A stretch of 64,000 nt of DNA from Rhizobium sp. BT04 (GCF_030053135.1 NZ_CP125647.1:186001-250000); one strand, 5' to 3'. Shown: positions 25,065-34,112, counted from the first letter of the stretch. A program made the numbers and translations. The notes: generated from the letters alone by a model not told the origin.

Positions 25065-26093
25065 GTGACAACAGTTTCAGTAATTATCCCTTGCTATAAT
25101 AGCGCGCGCACCCTACGCGAAACAGTCAAGAGCGCATTAGCTCAAACTCTCAAGGACATCGAGATTATCATTGTGAACGACGGCTCAACCGATAACTCAC
25201 TATCGATTGCCGAAATCTTGAAAGTTGAAGATCCTCGCATTGTCATACACAGCATCCCGAACCGAAAGCTCCCAGGCGCCAGGAACTACGGCATTGAGCA
25301 TGCGGTCGGTGAGTTTGTTGCTCCGCTAGACGCAGATGATCTTTGGCATCCGACCTATCTCGAGAAGCTCGTGAAAGCGTTGAGGAAGGCCGGCGAGACA
25401 TCATCTTTTGCATATTCGTTTCTAAGACGGATCGACGACCACGGTAAGATCAGCGAGACCAGGCCCGCGGTCGCAGTCGATGGCAAGGCCTTGCAACGAT
25501 CTATGATTCATAATTTCGTTGGTACGGGCTCGGGCATTGTCATTCGCCGGGCCGCAGCGAATGCGGTTGGAGGATACGATGAGCGTGTCAGAGGTAGCGA
25601 AGATTACCTAATGCAAATCAAACTGGCGGCTGTGGGCGAGGTCGTTTGCATTCCGGAATGCCTGATTGGCTATCGTCAATCATCGACCTCCATGTCCACG
25701 CGCCGCTTCGCAATGGCGCAGGGATCGCTTGAGGCGCTGGGGATTGCTATCTCCGAGATTCCAGGAATTGACCCGGCTGTCGAAAAGTGGGCGCTTGCGC
25801 GGGCACAGATGCACGGCGTTATCCAAGCCACGAAAGAGCGAAAGTTTCTCTCTGCAGCAATATTGGGGCTAAAGGCCTTACATAACGATGTCGTAGGCGT
25901 GGTCGCTGAGGGGTTCACTCGCGCATTTCGCCGTGCCGCCAAGTCAGCACCTCGTGGACAATACACGGAGGCTCGAAACTTTTTCGATGTGGATCCTGCT
26001 GCCGACGTGGTCCCAATGCGGAAGAGCTTTAGGAAGCGACGCCTGGATATTGCTTCCGCTATAGATCGTAAGCGCTGTAAGGTCGAACATTGA
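25065..26093 (+). CDS. Glycosyltransferase family 2
   Basis: 342 residues from a GTG at 25065 (TTVSVIIPCYNSARTL); a TTG 45 bases upstream is less likely. GT-A fold landmarks: IIIVNDGSTDNS for the nucleotide-sugar site and APLDADDLWHP as the DxD-like metal motif, then RGSEDYLMQIKLA with the ED catalytic pair. No membrane helix, so it works at the inner face of the membrane, adding a sugar to the lipid-linked repeat unit. Its TGA overlaps the TTG start of the next acyltransferase gene. Sugar specificity unknown. Confidence 0.85.
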   Translation: MTTVSVIIPCYNSARTLRETVKSALAQTLKDIEIIIVNDGSTDNSLSIAEILKVEDPRIVIHSIPNRKLPGARNYGIEHAVGEFVAPLDADDLWHPTYLEKLVKALRKAGETSSFAYSFLRRIDDHGKISETRPAVAVDGKALQRSMIHNFVGTGSGIVIRRAAANAVGGYDERVRGSEDYLMQIKLAAVGEVVCIPECLIGYRQSSTSMSTRRFAMAQGSLEALGIAISEIPGIDPAVEKWALARAQMHGVIQATKERKFLSAAILGLKALHNDVVGVVAEGFTRAFRRAAKSAPRGQYTEARNFFDVDPAADVVPMRKSFRKRRLDIASAIDRKRCKVEH

Positions 26094-27118
26094 CCAAGGG
26101 GCGAGACGATTACATAGACGGGATCAGAGGGATCGCAATCACTGCTGTTGTTCTCATCCATGTGGCTTCAGTCGGACTCGGGGAGCGCAAGCTCTACGAT
26201 TGGAATCTACAATTCACCTTACTCACCCAACAGCTCCTGTTGTTTGCAGTCCCAACCTTCTTTTTCCTCGCTGGCTTATTTGCCGGGCGCAGTCAGCGCT
26301 TTAGAACAGACCCATTCGGAGAGACGATCGCCCGTTTGCGGCGTATCCTTGTGCCGTACCTCATCTGGTCGACGTTGGTGTTTGTGTTCCTCGGCGACCA
26401 CTCGCAGTTCGTCAAGTTCGGCGTTGATCTCCTGTTCGGTCGCGTTGTCAGCCCTTACTATTTCATCGCAGCACTCGCGTGCCTGACTTTGATCACGCCC
26501 ACATTGCTTCGCTTCTCACGACGCCCTTGGCTTGTGCCGGCTGCTGTCGCGATCGGCCTATTGCACCTTCTCGGCGCGTACTTGGCACGTTGGCATAACC
26601 CGAGTTTGAACTGGTGGTTTGTAATGGCCCCGCCAACCGGATGGCTTCCGTTCTACTGCTATGGTATAGCGAGATCTGCCGAGCTAAACTCCTCTGCGCC
26701 TAGCGATTATGGGGTCAGGTTTGCAGCCTTCGCCATCTGCGCGCTTGCTCTACAGATCGTCGAGGCGGAGACTTTGACGTGGTCAATCGGCGTCAACGGC
26801 GGTGGACTTGGTCCCATCAAGCTTTCCAGCTATCTCTACGCTTGGGCAGTAATTGAGCTGATGATGGCGTACCGAGGACGGGCCGCGTTTCCTAGCTGGC
26901 TTGTAATGCTTGGTCTTTACTCGTTCGGAATTTTCTTGATTCATCAGCCGATTCGATGGGGGCTGATGCGGTTGATTCCCGAAACTTCCTGGGTTTTTGA
27001 CGTGCAACCGCTTTATCAGATCGCACTTACGGTTTCGACAATAGCGATCTGCGTAGCTCTGATTTCGCTCTCAAGGTATCTGCTACGCGATCGGTCGTCA
27101 CGAATCCTGGGACTTTAG
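26090..27118 (+). CDS. Acyltransferase 3 family membrane protein
   Basis: 342 residues from a TTG at 26090 that overlaps the TGA of the GT2 gene. It begins DDYIDGIRGIAITAVVLIHV, carrying the family R...H pair, and has about ten hydrophobic helices with FFFLAGLFAGRS as the second signature. It should acylate a sugar of the polysaccharide. The two acyltransferases of the locus are not close copies. Downstream the operon is cut by two insertion sequences, so genes after 27118 may have lost their original promoter. Confidence 0.85.
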   Translation: MTKGRDDYIDGIRGIAITAVVLIHVASVGLGERKLYDWNLQFTLLTQQLLLFAVPTFFFLAGLFAGRSQRFRTDPFGETIARLRRILVPYLIWSTLVFVFLGDHSQFVKFGVDLLFGRVVSPYYFIAALACLTLITPTLLRFSRRPWLVPAAVAIGLLHLLGAYLARWHNPSLNWWFVMAPPTGWLPFYCYGIARSAELNSSAPSDYGVRFAAFAICALALQIVEAETLTWSIGVNGGGLGPIKLSSYLYAWAVIELMMAYRGRAAFPSWLVMLGLYSFGIFLIHQPIRWGLMRLIPETSWVFDVQPLYQIALTVSTIAICVALISLSRYLLRDRSSRILGL

Positions 27119-27330
27119 TGCTCTCCGATCAGTTCGGCTTTACCAGAAGAGCGAAAGCGCGTAGTCGCCCACATCCGCGTTTCAATGACCACGGCCATGA
27201 ATAGCCTGCTGGCGCCATGGACCGGGACGCCGGCATCCACCCCGTCTTGCGTCGCTCTTCTCTCAGCAAACCCTCCCGAAATTGGTAAGCATCCGGTGAG
27301 TACCGCATCTGGCCCTGATTGTGTGCAGGC

Positions 27331-27606
27331 TCAGGGGTCTGACTGGAATGCCGCGACAGCTCTTGCAGCCTTGTCGCAACGCTCAGCAAGTCCTGGGTAT
27401 GAAAGCCCCATATGCTCGGTCGCGATCTTAAAGAGATACTGCGCGATGGCATCAACTGAGGCCGTTTGGTTGACCAGCATGCCACAGACGGTATCGGCAT
27501 AGGCATCATATTCGTCTTGCGCTTCAGGAATGTCCGACACCCCGATGGGGTCCCACTCGGTGAGCAATATTTTCCGAATGATAGCTCGGTTGGCTTTGCG
27601 ATCCAT
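27331..27606 (-). CDS. IS66 passenger protein of unknown function
   Basis: 91 residues starting MDRKANRAIIRKILLTEW, eight bases after the tnpC stop and inside the inverted repeats, so it is the fourth gene of the IS operon. It is an acidic helical protein (DIPEAQDEYDAYADTV, LAERCDKAARAVAAF). I recall similar short proteins annotated as hypothetical in Rhizobium genomes. No catalytic motif is visible. It could modulate transposition or be a cargo gene; there is no sequence evidence for either. Confidence 0.6.
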   Translation of the reverse strand: MDRKANRAIIRKILLTEWDPIGVSDIPEAQDEYDAYADTVCGMLVNQTASVDAIAQYLFKIATEHMGLSYPGLAERCDKAARAVAAFQSDP

Positions 27607-27614
27607 CGTTGATC

Positions 27615-29269
27615 CTAGGCCGCAACGGCTGCTGTTTGCGTCGGTGTCCAGTTCCACGGCAGCAATTTCTCCAGCCTGGTAATCGGCGTGTCAGCGATGC
27701 GGGCAAGAACGTCGGCAAGCCACGCCTGCGGATCGATGTCGTTGAGCTTTGCCGTCATGATCAGTGTGGCCATGAAGGCGGCACGATCTGCACCGCGATC
27801 CGATCCGGCGAAGAGCCACGACTTCCTGCCGAGCGCGAAGCCTCGCAACGCTCTCTCGGCTGCATTGTTCGTCAGGCAAATCCTGCCGTCCTCCAGGAAT
27901 GACGTGAAGCCATCCCAGCGCTTTAGCATGTAGTCGATCGCCTCTGCGACCGGAGAAGTGCGCGACAGCTTTGCCCGCTCGGTTTGAAGCCAAGCCTGCA
28001 GACCGTCGACGAGCGGCAGGCTATCTTTACGGCGACGCTCCAGGCGTTGATCGGGGGCAAGCCCGTTTATATCCCGCTCGATATCGAACAGCGCGTCGAT
28101 CAGTTTGATGGCCTCCAGTGCCATGGGCGAGATCGGCGCGGCGTTCTTTACACGTTTGGCATTCGCCGCGATGTCGGCGAGCACGAAGAACTTACGTCTC
28201 GAATGTGACCAGCAAAACGCCTGCCTTAGTGGATTTGGATCGCGATCAACTTGAACAGCGGATTGTAGCCGCCATAGGCATCCGCCTGCAGAATGCCGGT
28301 GAAGGTCTTCAGGTGGCGTTCCGGATGTTCCTGCCGTCGATCTCGCGATGCATAGTAAAGGGCGGCCGGCGGTGAGAGCCCTCCGAACGGCCGATCGTCC
28401 CGGACGTAAGTCCAGATGCGGCCCGTATCGGTCTTTCCTTTCGCCAGGATCGGCACGGTCGTGTCGTCGCCATGCAGCCGCGCGGCGGTCAGAACATGCG
28501 CTTCGATCAGTAAATGTATAGGCTTCAACGCCGCGGCGCATGCTCCGACCTGGTCAGCCAGTGTCGATAAACTAAGGTCGAGGCCCTCGCGGGCATAGCG
28601 TTCGCTCTGGCGGTTGAGCGGCTGGTGCTGGGCGAACTTCTCGAACAGGATCATCGCCAGCAGGTTCGGCCCGGCAAAACCGCGGGGCGTCACATGGAAG
28701 GGTGCCGGTGGCTGCGTGATCTTCTCACACTCGCGGCAGGTAAACTTCTCCCGCACCGTCTGAATGACTTTCCATTGACGTGGGATGACCTCCAGGGTCT
28801 CGGTAATGTCCTCGCCGAGCTTCGACAGTTTGGCCGATCCGCAGCAGGCGCAATTCGCGGGAGCGGCGATGACGACGCGCTCGCGCGGCAGGTGTTCGGG
28901 AAAGGGCTTGCGTGAAGGACGCTTGCGCTCGAAGGCCCTGACGGTCGAGGCACTGGCTGCGATCTCTGCTGCCCGTTCATCTTCGCCAGCATCAGCCTCC
29001 AGCTCCTCGAGCTGCAGTTCCATCTGTTCGAGAAGCCGCGCTTTGCGCTCAGAGCGGCTGCCATAAAGCTCCCGGCGGACCTTCTCGATCCCCAGCTTCA
29101 ACCGGGCAATCAGCGCCTCGGAATGCGACACGAGTGCCTTTGCGCTGGCGGCTTCCGCCTTGGCGATCATTGCTTCCGCCTCGGCTGTGATGCGCCGGGC
29201 ACGCTCCTCCGCCAGGGCCGCAAGTGCGCTGGTAAGGTCGTTAGGAAGCTGTTCAGCCGCATCGTTCAT
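27615..29269 (-). pseudogene. tnpC: IS66 transposase tnpC, frameshifted
   Basis: The N-terminal part (29269 down to about 28250) has a coiled-coil start, the CACCGSAKL-type zinc-binding segment, the first catalytic Asp (HGDDTTVP) and the second (LQADAYGGY). The frame is then lost right after NPLFK. The C-terminal part continues in another frame (DRDPNPLRQAFCWSHSRRKF) through NNAAERALRGFALGRKSW with the catalytic Glu. One extra base near 28247 would restore a single protein of about 550 residues. The break separates the DDE residues, so this copy should be inactive unless complemented. Confidence 0.85.
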
Positions 29270-29314
29270 GGGCCAATGGAATCATATTCGACCCCGCCAT
29301 GCCAGTGTTTTTGC

Positions 29315-29662
29315 TTATCCGGCCGAGGTCGGTCGCCAGGTTTTTTGCGGCATTCGCCAGTCGATCCCTTCTAGCAAATAACCGAGCTGCGCCGGCGTGA
29401 TCACCACCGAGCCGTCGGCTGCCGACGGCCATATGAAGCGTCCGCGTTCTAGCTTTTTTGTGAACAGGCAGGCTCCCTGGCCGTCATGCCATATAACCTT
29501 AATCAGGCCACCGCCACGACCGCGGAAGACGAACAGATGCCCGCACATCGGATCGCGCTTCAGCGTCTCTTGCACCATCAGCGACAGACCCGGAAAGCCC
29601 TTGCGCATGTCCGTATGGCCGGTTGCCAACCAGACCTTCACCCCACTCGGAACCGGGATCAT
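29315..29662 (-). CDS. tnpB: IS66 family accessory protein TnpB
   Basis: 115 residues. The start overlaps the tnpA stop (ATGA), as is usual in IS66. The family core is complete: SGVKVWLATGHTDMRKGF, GHLFVFRGRGGGLIKVIWHD, GACLFTKKLERGRFIWP and the QLGYLLEGIDW tail. It is required with TnpA and TnpC for IS66 transposition in the elements studied; its biochemical role is not settled. Intact. Confidence 0.9.
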   Translation of the reverse strand: MIPVPSGVKVWLATGHTDMRKGFPGLSLMVQETLKRDPMCGHLFVFRGRGGGLIKVIWHDGQGACLFTKKLERGRFIWPSAADGSVVITPAQLGYLLEGIDWRMPQKTWRPTSAG

Positions 29663-30069
29663 CGCCGACCCAGCACACAATCAAGAATGCGGCCAAGTGC
29701 CTCCGTGTCGATGTCGCTGTCCACGCGGACACGGCGACCGCGGCCCAGCTCAATCGTCACATCACTACGCTTCCGGCGGGGCTGCGATGGGGCCGGCGCT
29801 TCCAAGGCAGCGGGCTGGGCTGCCGGCGCGGCCTCCGAAACAATCACGGGCACCAACGTGCTCGATACCTGCATCGACGGCTCCTCGATCCGGCAGAGTT
29901 CCTTGCGCCACCGAAAGAGCTGGCTGACATGGATTCCAGCAGCGCGGGCAACCTCCGAGATAACCGCATCCGGCTCAAAGCAGGCCGCGACAAGCCGTTC
30001 CTTATCCTCGCGTGACCAGCGGCGGCGGCGCTCTACGGATGTGATCACCTCAATTGGATGCTTCGTCAT
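29659..30069 (-). CDS. tnpA: IS66 family protein TnpA (DNA-binding)
   Basis: 136 residues. The N-terminal helix-turn-helix resembles IS3-type OrfA: RRRRWSREDKERLVAACFEP, then VARAAGIHVSQLFRWRKEL. A low-complexity Ala/Pro linker follows and the C-terminus ends VTIELGRGRRVRVDSDID. It likely recognises the IS ends. First gene of the IS operon; its promoter must lie between 30069 and the IS end at 30146. Intact. Confidence 0.9.
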   Translation of the reverse strand: MTKHPIEVITSVERRRRWSREDKERLVAACFEPDAVISEVARAAGIHVSQLFRWRKELCRIEEPSMQVSSTLVPVIVSEAAPAAQPAALEAPAPSQPRRKRSDVTIELGRGRRVRVDSDIDTEALGRILDCVLGRR

Positions 30070-30179
30070 ATGACTACTCCTAGTGTTACCACTAGGACTG
30101 GAGTCAGCAGCCCATCATCGCAAGACGGCCTTCACCGTGAGCTTACCGAAATTGGCTCGCTTGACCTGCCACGGAAGTT

Positions 30180-31109
30180 TCATCCGGCTGTGATTAGAGC
30201 CTCGGCGGCTTTGAATACGCCAACTGGCGCGGTAGGAGCAACCGGCGGAAACGCGAAGCTTTCATCTTGCGCAGCGTTGGAGCCGGTTGCGGCGATGCTC
30301 CCGGCGTAGCCTGCCGGGGTCTGGTATCCGAGCGACGAGTGTGGCCGGAAATGGTTATAGTCGTCAGCCCATTCAGCAATGGCGCTGCGGGCATGATCGA
30401 GGCCGAAGAAGAGGCTCTCGTTGAGCAACTCGTCGCGCATCCGACCGTTGAAACTCTCGACATAGCCGTTCTGCATCGGCTTCCCCGGCGCGATGTAGTG
30501 CCACTCCACCTTGTGATCCCTCGACCAGGCGAGAATGGCATTCGACGTTAGTTCGGTGCCGTTGTCGGAGACAATCATTCCGGGCTTGCCGCGTCGTTCG
30601 ATCAGCGTCGTCAGTTCTCGAGCAACACGTCGACCAGAGATAGACGTGTCCGGGATCGCTGCCAGGCATTCGCGCGTCACGTCATCAACGACATTCAAGA
30701 CCCGGAATCGTCTGCCGCAGGCAAACTGGTCGTGGACGAAATCCAGCGACCAGCGGGCATTGGCTTTCGCCTCGACCAGGATCGGTGCACGCGTGCCGAC
30801 AGCACGCCGCCGGGCCTTTCGCTTGCGAACGGAAAGCCCTTCCTCGCGATAAAGACGGTATATGCGATTGACGCCGGACGGCTCTCCATCTCGCCGAAGC
30901 AGGATGAACAGCCGACGGTAGCCAAAACGCCGCCGCTCGTTGGCGAGGTCGCGCAGCTTCACTCGCAGATCGACCTCCGGCGGTCGACTTGACCGATAAC
31001 GGATCGTCTTGCGGTCGGCAGATATGATCTGGCAGGCCCGACGCTCCGAAAGACCCATGACGGCCTTCAGATGCGTGACGGCTTCACGCTTGGCGGCAGG
31101 CCCTACCAT
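30180..31109 (-). CDS. IS3 family transposase OrfB (integrase catalytic domain)
   Basis: 309 residues. The rve-type DDE domain is complete: Asp in [11 protein letters not shown], Asp in [11 protein letters not shown], and Glu in [15 protein letters not shown], followed by [12 protein letters not shown]. The start codon ATG lies inside the AAAAAAATG at 31107-31115, where a -1 slip in OrfA would fuse both frames, as is general for IS3. The stop lies inside the terminal inverted repeat. Confidence 0.9.
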   Translation of the reverse strand: MVGPAAKREAVTHLKAVMGLSERRACQIISADRKTIRYRSSRPPEVDLRVKLRDLANERRRFGYRRLFILLRRDGEPSGVNRIYRLYREEGLSVRKRKARRRAVGTRAPILVEAKANARWSLDFVHDQFACGRRFRVLNVVDDVTRECLAAIPDTSISGRRVARELTTLIERRGKPGMIVSDNGTELTSNAILAWSRDHKVEWHYIAPGKPMQNGYVESFNGRMRDELLNESLFFGLDHARSAIAEWADDYNHFRPHSSLGYQTPAGYAGSIAATGSNAAQDESFAFPPVAPTAPVGVFKAAEALITAG

Positions 31110-31369
31110 TTTTTTGCAAGAAGCTCGCGGAGTGCGGCTGCATCCAGCATCTGCTCGGCCAGCAACTTCTTTAGCCTGGCATTCTCGTCCTCGAGCGCCT
31201 TCAGACGCTTCGCCTCGGAGACGTCCATGCCGCCAAATTTGGCTTTCCAGTTATAAAACGTCGCTTCTGAAATCCCGTGCTTGCGGCAGAGGTCGGCTGC
31301 CTTCGCGCCAGCCTCCTGCTCCTTCAGCACCGCAATAATCTGCTCTTCCGTAAATCGCTGCTTCTTCAT
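31103..31369 (-). CDS. IS3 family OrfA (DNA-binding, leucine zipper)
   Basis: 88 residues: [19 protein letters not shown], a helix-turn-helix ([19 protein letters not shown]), then a leucine-zipper-like helix ([19 protein letters not shown]). It ends LLAKKW with TAG just after a run of seven A (31109-31115 on the minus strand), the presumed -1 frameshift site that yields the OrfAB transposase. Intact. Confidence 0.9.
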   Translation of the reverse strand: MKKQRFTEEQIIAVLKEQEAGAKAADLCRKHGISEATFYNWKAKFGGMDVSEAKRLKALEDENARLKKLLAEQMLDAAALRELLAKKW

Positions 31370-31432
31370 TCGTCCGTCCTTTAACAGGCCGGACTCTAAT
31401 CCATTCTGGAGGAAATTCTCAGTGGCAGGTCA

Positions 31433-32004
31433 CGCTGAATGCGCTACCCGCTCCAGTGTGAACAGCGGTCGCATTCGCGCTCTTAGAGCTCGTAACGAAG
31501 ACGCGCAAAAGCTCAAGACCTCAAGTGTCGTCTCATTCGATCCATGACATCCGAATCATGGAGACCTATAGATTTAGGCAATGCAGAAAAATACAACTGT
31601 AATGCTAGTAAAGGCCATGCTGCTTTCGTCGACTTGATCTCGATGCTTTTCTGCCTCGGCACATATGCAGACCAGAAGGGAGCCATGTCGAAGCCATGAT
31701 ACATCATTGACCCCAAATTTGGACTTTGACGTTAACGCCGCATTAAGCAAATAGCTCACGGTGCTGTAGTTGATGATCGAATACAGCGAAAATATTACAA
31801 TGATTCAATCAGTGATTGGTGATGTCTCGGCTATAAGATCCTTATTCGAATATTTACCTAGTCTGTTTAGGTTAATCACTGATTAAATGGATTGCTATTT
31901 CAAACAATGTTAGTAGCGTCCCACGTGATGGAAGTTAAATCCTGAGATGTGGATTTAGCTGCCTCAAAAAATATGAGTAACGCAAGTTAACAGGGAGTAC
32001 CAAA
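31433..32004. promoter_or_regulatory. AT-rich region upstream of the RTX gene with paired palindromes
   Basis: About 570 bases with no supported gene. Two 11-bp palindromes of the same sequence in inverse forms occur: AATCAGTGATT (31807-31817) and AATCACTGATT (31874-31884), 67 bases apart centre to centre, 120-200 bases before the RTX start. Each has arms AATCA/TGATT. They are good candidates for sites of a dimeric regulator. CAGGGAG at 31991-31997 is the ribosome site for the GTG at 32005. Confidence 0.5.
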
Positions 32005-33054
32005 GTGACTACAATTAATCTTCTACCAGGCCAGGACAGCGATTTTTCTGATCAGGCAGGCCCCGTTAATGTTTACGGCACAGACGGTGATGATCACATT
32101 GTCGGTACTGACGCCAATGACAATCTGCGCGGCGGGATCGGGAATGACATTTTGGTCGGCGGCGCTGGCGACGACTTCCTCGATGGCGGCGAAGGTAATG
32201 ATAAGATGTATGGTGGCGTGGGTAACGACACTTATGTCGTGCAAAGCGCCCAGGACGTGGTGGTGGAACTCGCTGGCGAGGGCATCGACCACGTTAAGTC
32301 ATACATCAGCTATACCCTGCGTCCCAATGTTGAAAACCTGACGCTAATGGGCGAAGATAACCTTAATGGCTCCGGCAATGAGCTTAACAACACCATCAAG
32401 GGCAACAGCGGAAACAACACTCTCTTCGGCGGCGACGGCGACGACAGCTTATTGGGTCTGGCGGGCAACGATATCATCCGCGGTGGCAACGGTAGCGACT
32501 TCATGGATGGTGGCACCGGTGTTGATTTGGTGTCTTACAAAGACGCGATCAATGGAGTGACGGTCGATCTTTCGATAAACACCAAGTCGCAGGACACAAT
32601 CGGTGCTGGCCGTGACACGTTGAAAAACTTCGAGAATCTTGAAGGCTCGATTTTTGCGGACAAGCTGTCTGGCGATGCCGGGGACAACAAGATCGCGGGC
32701 TTGGACGGCAACGATGTGATCCGCGGCCGGGCCGGCAACGATGACATCACCGGTGGAGCAGGGGCAGATACTATCGTGTTTGAGGCTGCGGGAACTGCGA
32801 ACGGCATCGACCGAATCCGCGATTTCCAATCCGGCGTTGACTCGCTGCAATTCAATAAGATCGACTACGACGTCAACGCGCTGTTCACGTCGAGTGATAA
32901 AAGTGAAGCGGAAGGTGCTGGCGCACAATTCGTCTTTAACACGAAAACCTTTGCACTTTTCTACGATGCAGACGGAGAGGGCGGAAACGCCGCAATCCAT
33001 ATCGCAGATTTCACCCCAGTGACCGTGCACGCAGAAGATATCCACATCGTCTGA
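32005..33054 (+). CDS. RTX calcium-binding secreted protein
   Basis: 349 residues from a GTG with CAGGGAG upstream. Nonapeptide calcium repeats of the GGxGxDxLx type occupy about residues 24-75 (GGAGDDFLDGG, GGEGNDKMYGG, GGVGNDTYVV), 120-170 and 225-260 (GRAGNDDITGGAGADTI). There is no signal peptide; the C-terminus ends AEDIHIV, consistent with the uncleaved C-terminal signal of type I secretion. No protease, lipase or lyase domain is present, so it is nearly pure repeat: a surface-matrix or adhesive protein is likely. The type I ATPase and membrane fusion genes 2-6 kb downstream are its probable exporter. Confidence 0.9.
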   Translation: MTTINLLPGQDSDFSDQAGPVNVYGTDGDDHIVGTDANDNLRGGIGNDILVGGAGDDFLDGGEGNDKMYGGVGNDTYVVQSAQDVVVELAGEGIDHVKSYISYTLRPNVENLTLMGEDNLNGSGNELNNTIKGNSGNNTLFGGDGDDSLLGLAGNDIIRGGNGSDFMDGGTGVDLVSYKDAINGVTVDLSINTKSQDTIGAGRDTLKNFENLEGSIFADKLSGDAGDNKIAGLDGNDVIRGRAGNDDITGGAGADTIVFEAAGTANGIDRIRDFQSGVDSLQFNKIDYDVNALFTSSDKSEAEGAGAQFVFNTKTFALFYDADGEGGNAAIHIADFTPVTVHAEDIHIV

Positions 33055-33066
33055 TGGTTGGTACTG

Positions 33067-33092
33067 AACGCGCCGCTAACGAGCGGCGCGTT
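33067..33092 (+). terminator. Hairpin terminator after RTX gene
   Basis: Perfect 11-bp stem AACGCGCCGCT / AGCGGCGCGTT with a 4-base loop AACG, 13 bases after the stop. It is followed by TTCTATC, a weak T run. Confidence 0.75.
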
Positions 33093-33116
33093 CTATCAAG
33101 TAATTAAATAATGCAG

Positions 33117-33286
33117 TTCTTCTTTAACGCCAAAACCACCTATGCACTTTACTAGGATGCCGATGGAGAGGGCCGAAACGCCGCAACCCATCTCGCAGAT
33201 TTCACCCAGTGAACGTGCATGCAGAAGATATCCACATCGTCTGATGGTTGGTACTGAACGCGCCGCTAACGAGCGGCGCGTTGGAG
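33117..33286 (+). pseudogene. Tandem duplicate of the RTX gene 3' end, decayed
   Basis: This stretch repeats the last ~120 bases of the RTX gene and its terminator (32929-33096) with about 85-90 percent identity by eye. The reading frame is broken: a TAG appears where the parent has TAC (YALY then stop, then DADGEGRNAA), and a lost C shifts the frame in the TTCACCC segment. The last 60 bases, including the terminator, are nearly identical. It is a partial gene duplication that has lost coding ability. Confidence 0.8.
33257..33282 (+). terminator. Duplicated hairpin terminator
   Basis: Exact copy of the hairpin at 33067 (same 11-bp stem and loop), brought by the duplication. The two hairpins in series may insulate the RTX gene from the downstream glycosyltransferase genes. 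Confidence 0.7.
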
Positions 33287-33323
33287 TAAAAATAACTTAA
33301 TTAATCTGGCAGGCCACATCCTG

Positions 33324-34112
33324 ATGCTATCAGTTCTAATTTGTACTACCGGTGGAGGCGACCTGAAGCAGGTTGTTGACATATTTCGGCGAGAGACCGA
33401 TGTGCCACTGGAGATCGTCATCGTAGTCGACAACCCGAAGGCGGACGTTGCCTACTTCAATGAACTGGCCGCCTCGGACGAGCGGTTGAAGATGCATGTC
33501 AATCCTTCAAACCAAGGTTTGACAAAAAGCCTGAATGTCGGTCTTCGCCTTGCGACCGGGGATGTGATTGTTCGAAACGACGACGATGACATTCCAACCG
33601 CGCAAAGGCTTTCCAAAATCTATGCGCATTTCCAGGCAACCTCCGCCGATTTCGTATACTCGTTTGCCGAGGGCAAATCTGAAAGCAATAGTTCGACCTG
33701 GTCGATCAAAGGTCCGATCGAGGGCGACCAGATCGTGGCCGCGCTCAGAAAAAGAAACTTCATTGTGGCATCAACGGTTGCCTATCGCCGGAGCCGAGTG
33801 GTCGACATCGGCGGCTATTGCGAACCTTTCAGATACGCTCAGGACTACGAACTCTATCTTCGCTCCGCCCGCCATGGGCTGACGTTCTCCTGCATTCCGG
33901 AGCAACTCATCCAGCGTCGGTACTCGGCAGACTCTATCACCGTGGCGAAGCGGAAAAAGCAGGCACTATTTTCATTCGCAGCACGATTGATGGACATTTC
34001 GGAAACCGGTTCCCTCTCGGACGCGGCACGGACCATTCTGAAATACTCGGTAATTCTTTTAACCCCAAATTCTTTAAGACGCCTTCGAAGGACAATCGGT
34101 CGTGGTAAGTAG
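33324..34112 (+). CDS. Glycosyltransferase family 2
   Basis: 262 residues. GT-A features: MLSVLICTTGGGDLKQV opening strand, LEIVIVVDNPKAD, then VIVRNDDDDIPTAQR as the metal-binding acidic segment and YAQDYELYLRSARHG with the catalytic-loop acidic residues. No membrane segments. It should add one sugar of the repeat unit on the cytoplasmic side. The last 11 bases overlap the GTG start of the next glycosyltransferase, so both are translationally coupled. Confidence 0.85.
   Translation: MLSVLICTTGGGDLKQVVDIFRRETDVPLEIVIVVDNPKADVAYFNELAASDERLKMHVNPSNQGLTKSLNVGLRLATGDVIVRNDDDDIPTAQRLSKIYAHFQATSADFVYSFAEGKSESNSSTWSIKGPIEGDQIVAALRKRNFIVASTVAYRRSRVVDIGGYCEPFRYAQDYELYLRSARHGLTFSCIPEQLIQRRYSADSITVAKRKKQALFSFAARLMDISETGSLSDAARTILKYSVILLTPNSLRRLRRTIGRGK

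Larger units (their letters stand above)
27285..30146 (-). mobile_element. IS66-family insertion sequence with 8-bp target duplication
   Basis: 2862 bases. Terminal inverted repeats start GTAAGC at both ends: GTAAGCATCCGGTGAGTACC inward from 27285, and GTAAGCTCACGGTGAAGGCC inward from 30146. They are flanked by a perfect 8-bp direct repeat, CGAAATTG, at 27277-27284 and 30147-30154, the target size known for IS66. It carries tnpA, tnpB, a frameshifted tnpC and a fourth passenger frame, all on the minus strand. The intact duplication indicates a fairly recent insertion. Confidence 0.9.
30162..31432 (-). mobile_element. IS3-family insertion sequence with 4-bp target duplication
   Basis: 1271 bases. 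Inverted repeats begin TGACCTGCCAC at both ends (30162 inward, and 31432 inward on the other strand). The flanks are a perfect 4-bp direct repeat, CGCT, at 30158-30161 and 31433-31436. OrfA and OrfB are both intact with an A7 slippage site between them, so the element may be active. The 4-bp duplication and gene layout suit the IS407-type branch of IS3. Confidence 0.9.

Noticed and set aside
27119..27284. A gene interrupted by the IS66 and IS3 elements
   Set aside because: Joining 27276 and 31437 after removing both elements gives a frame of about 70 codons on the minus strand, but it has no recognisable domain, start or ribosome site, so I treat the target as intergenic.
28226..28260. Programmed frameshift in IS66 tnpC
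   Set aside because: IS66 TnpC is normally one continuous frame and no slippery heptamer or downstream structure is evident at the break; a plain mutation is simpler.
32005..33054. RTX protein as a LapA-type adhesin cleaved by the peptidase at 53989
   Set aside because: The protein is only 349 residues, starts directly with RTX-type sequence and has no N-terminal retention module or visible cleavage site; kept only as a weak idea.
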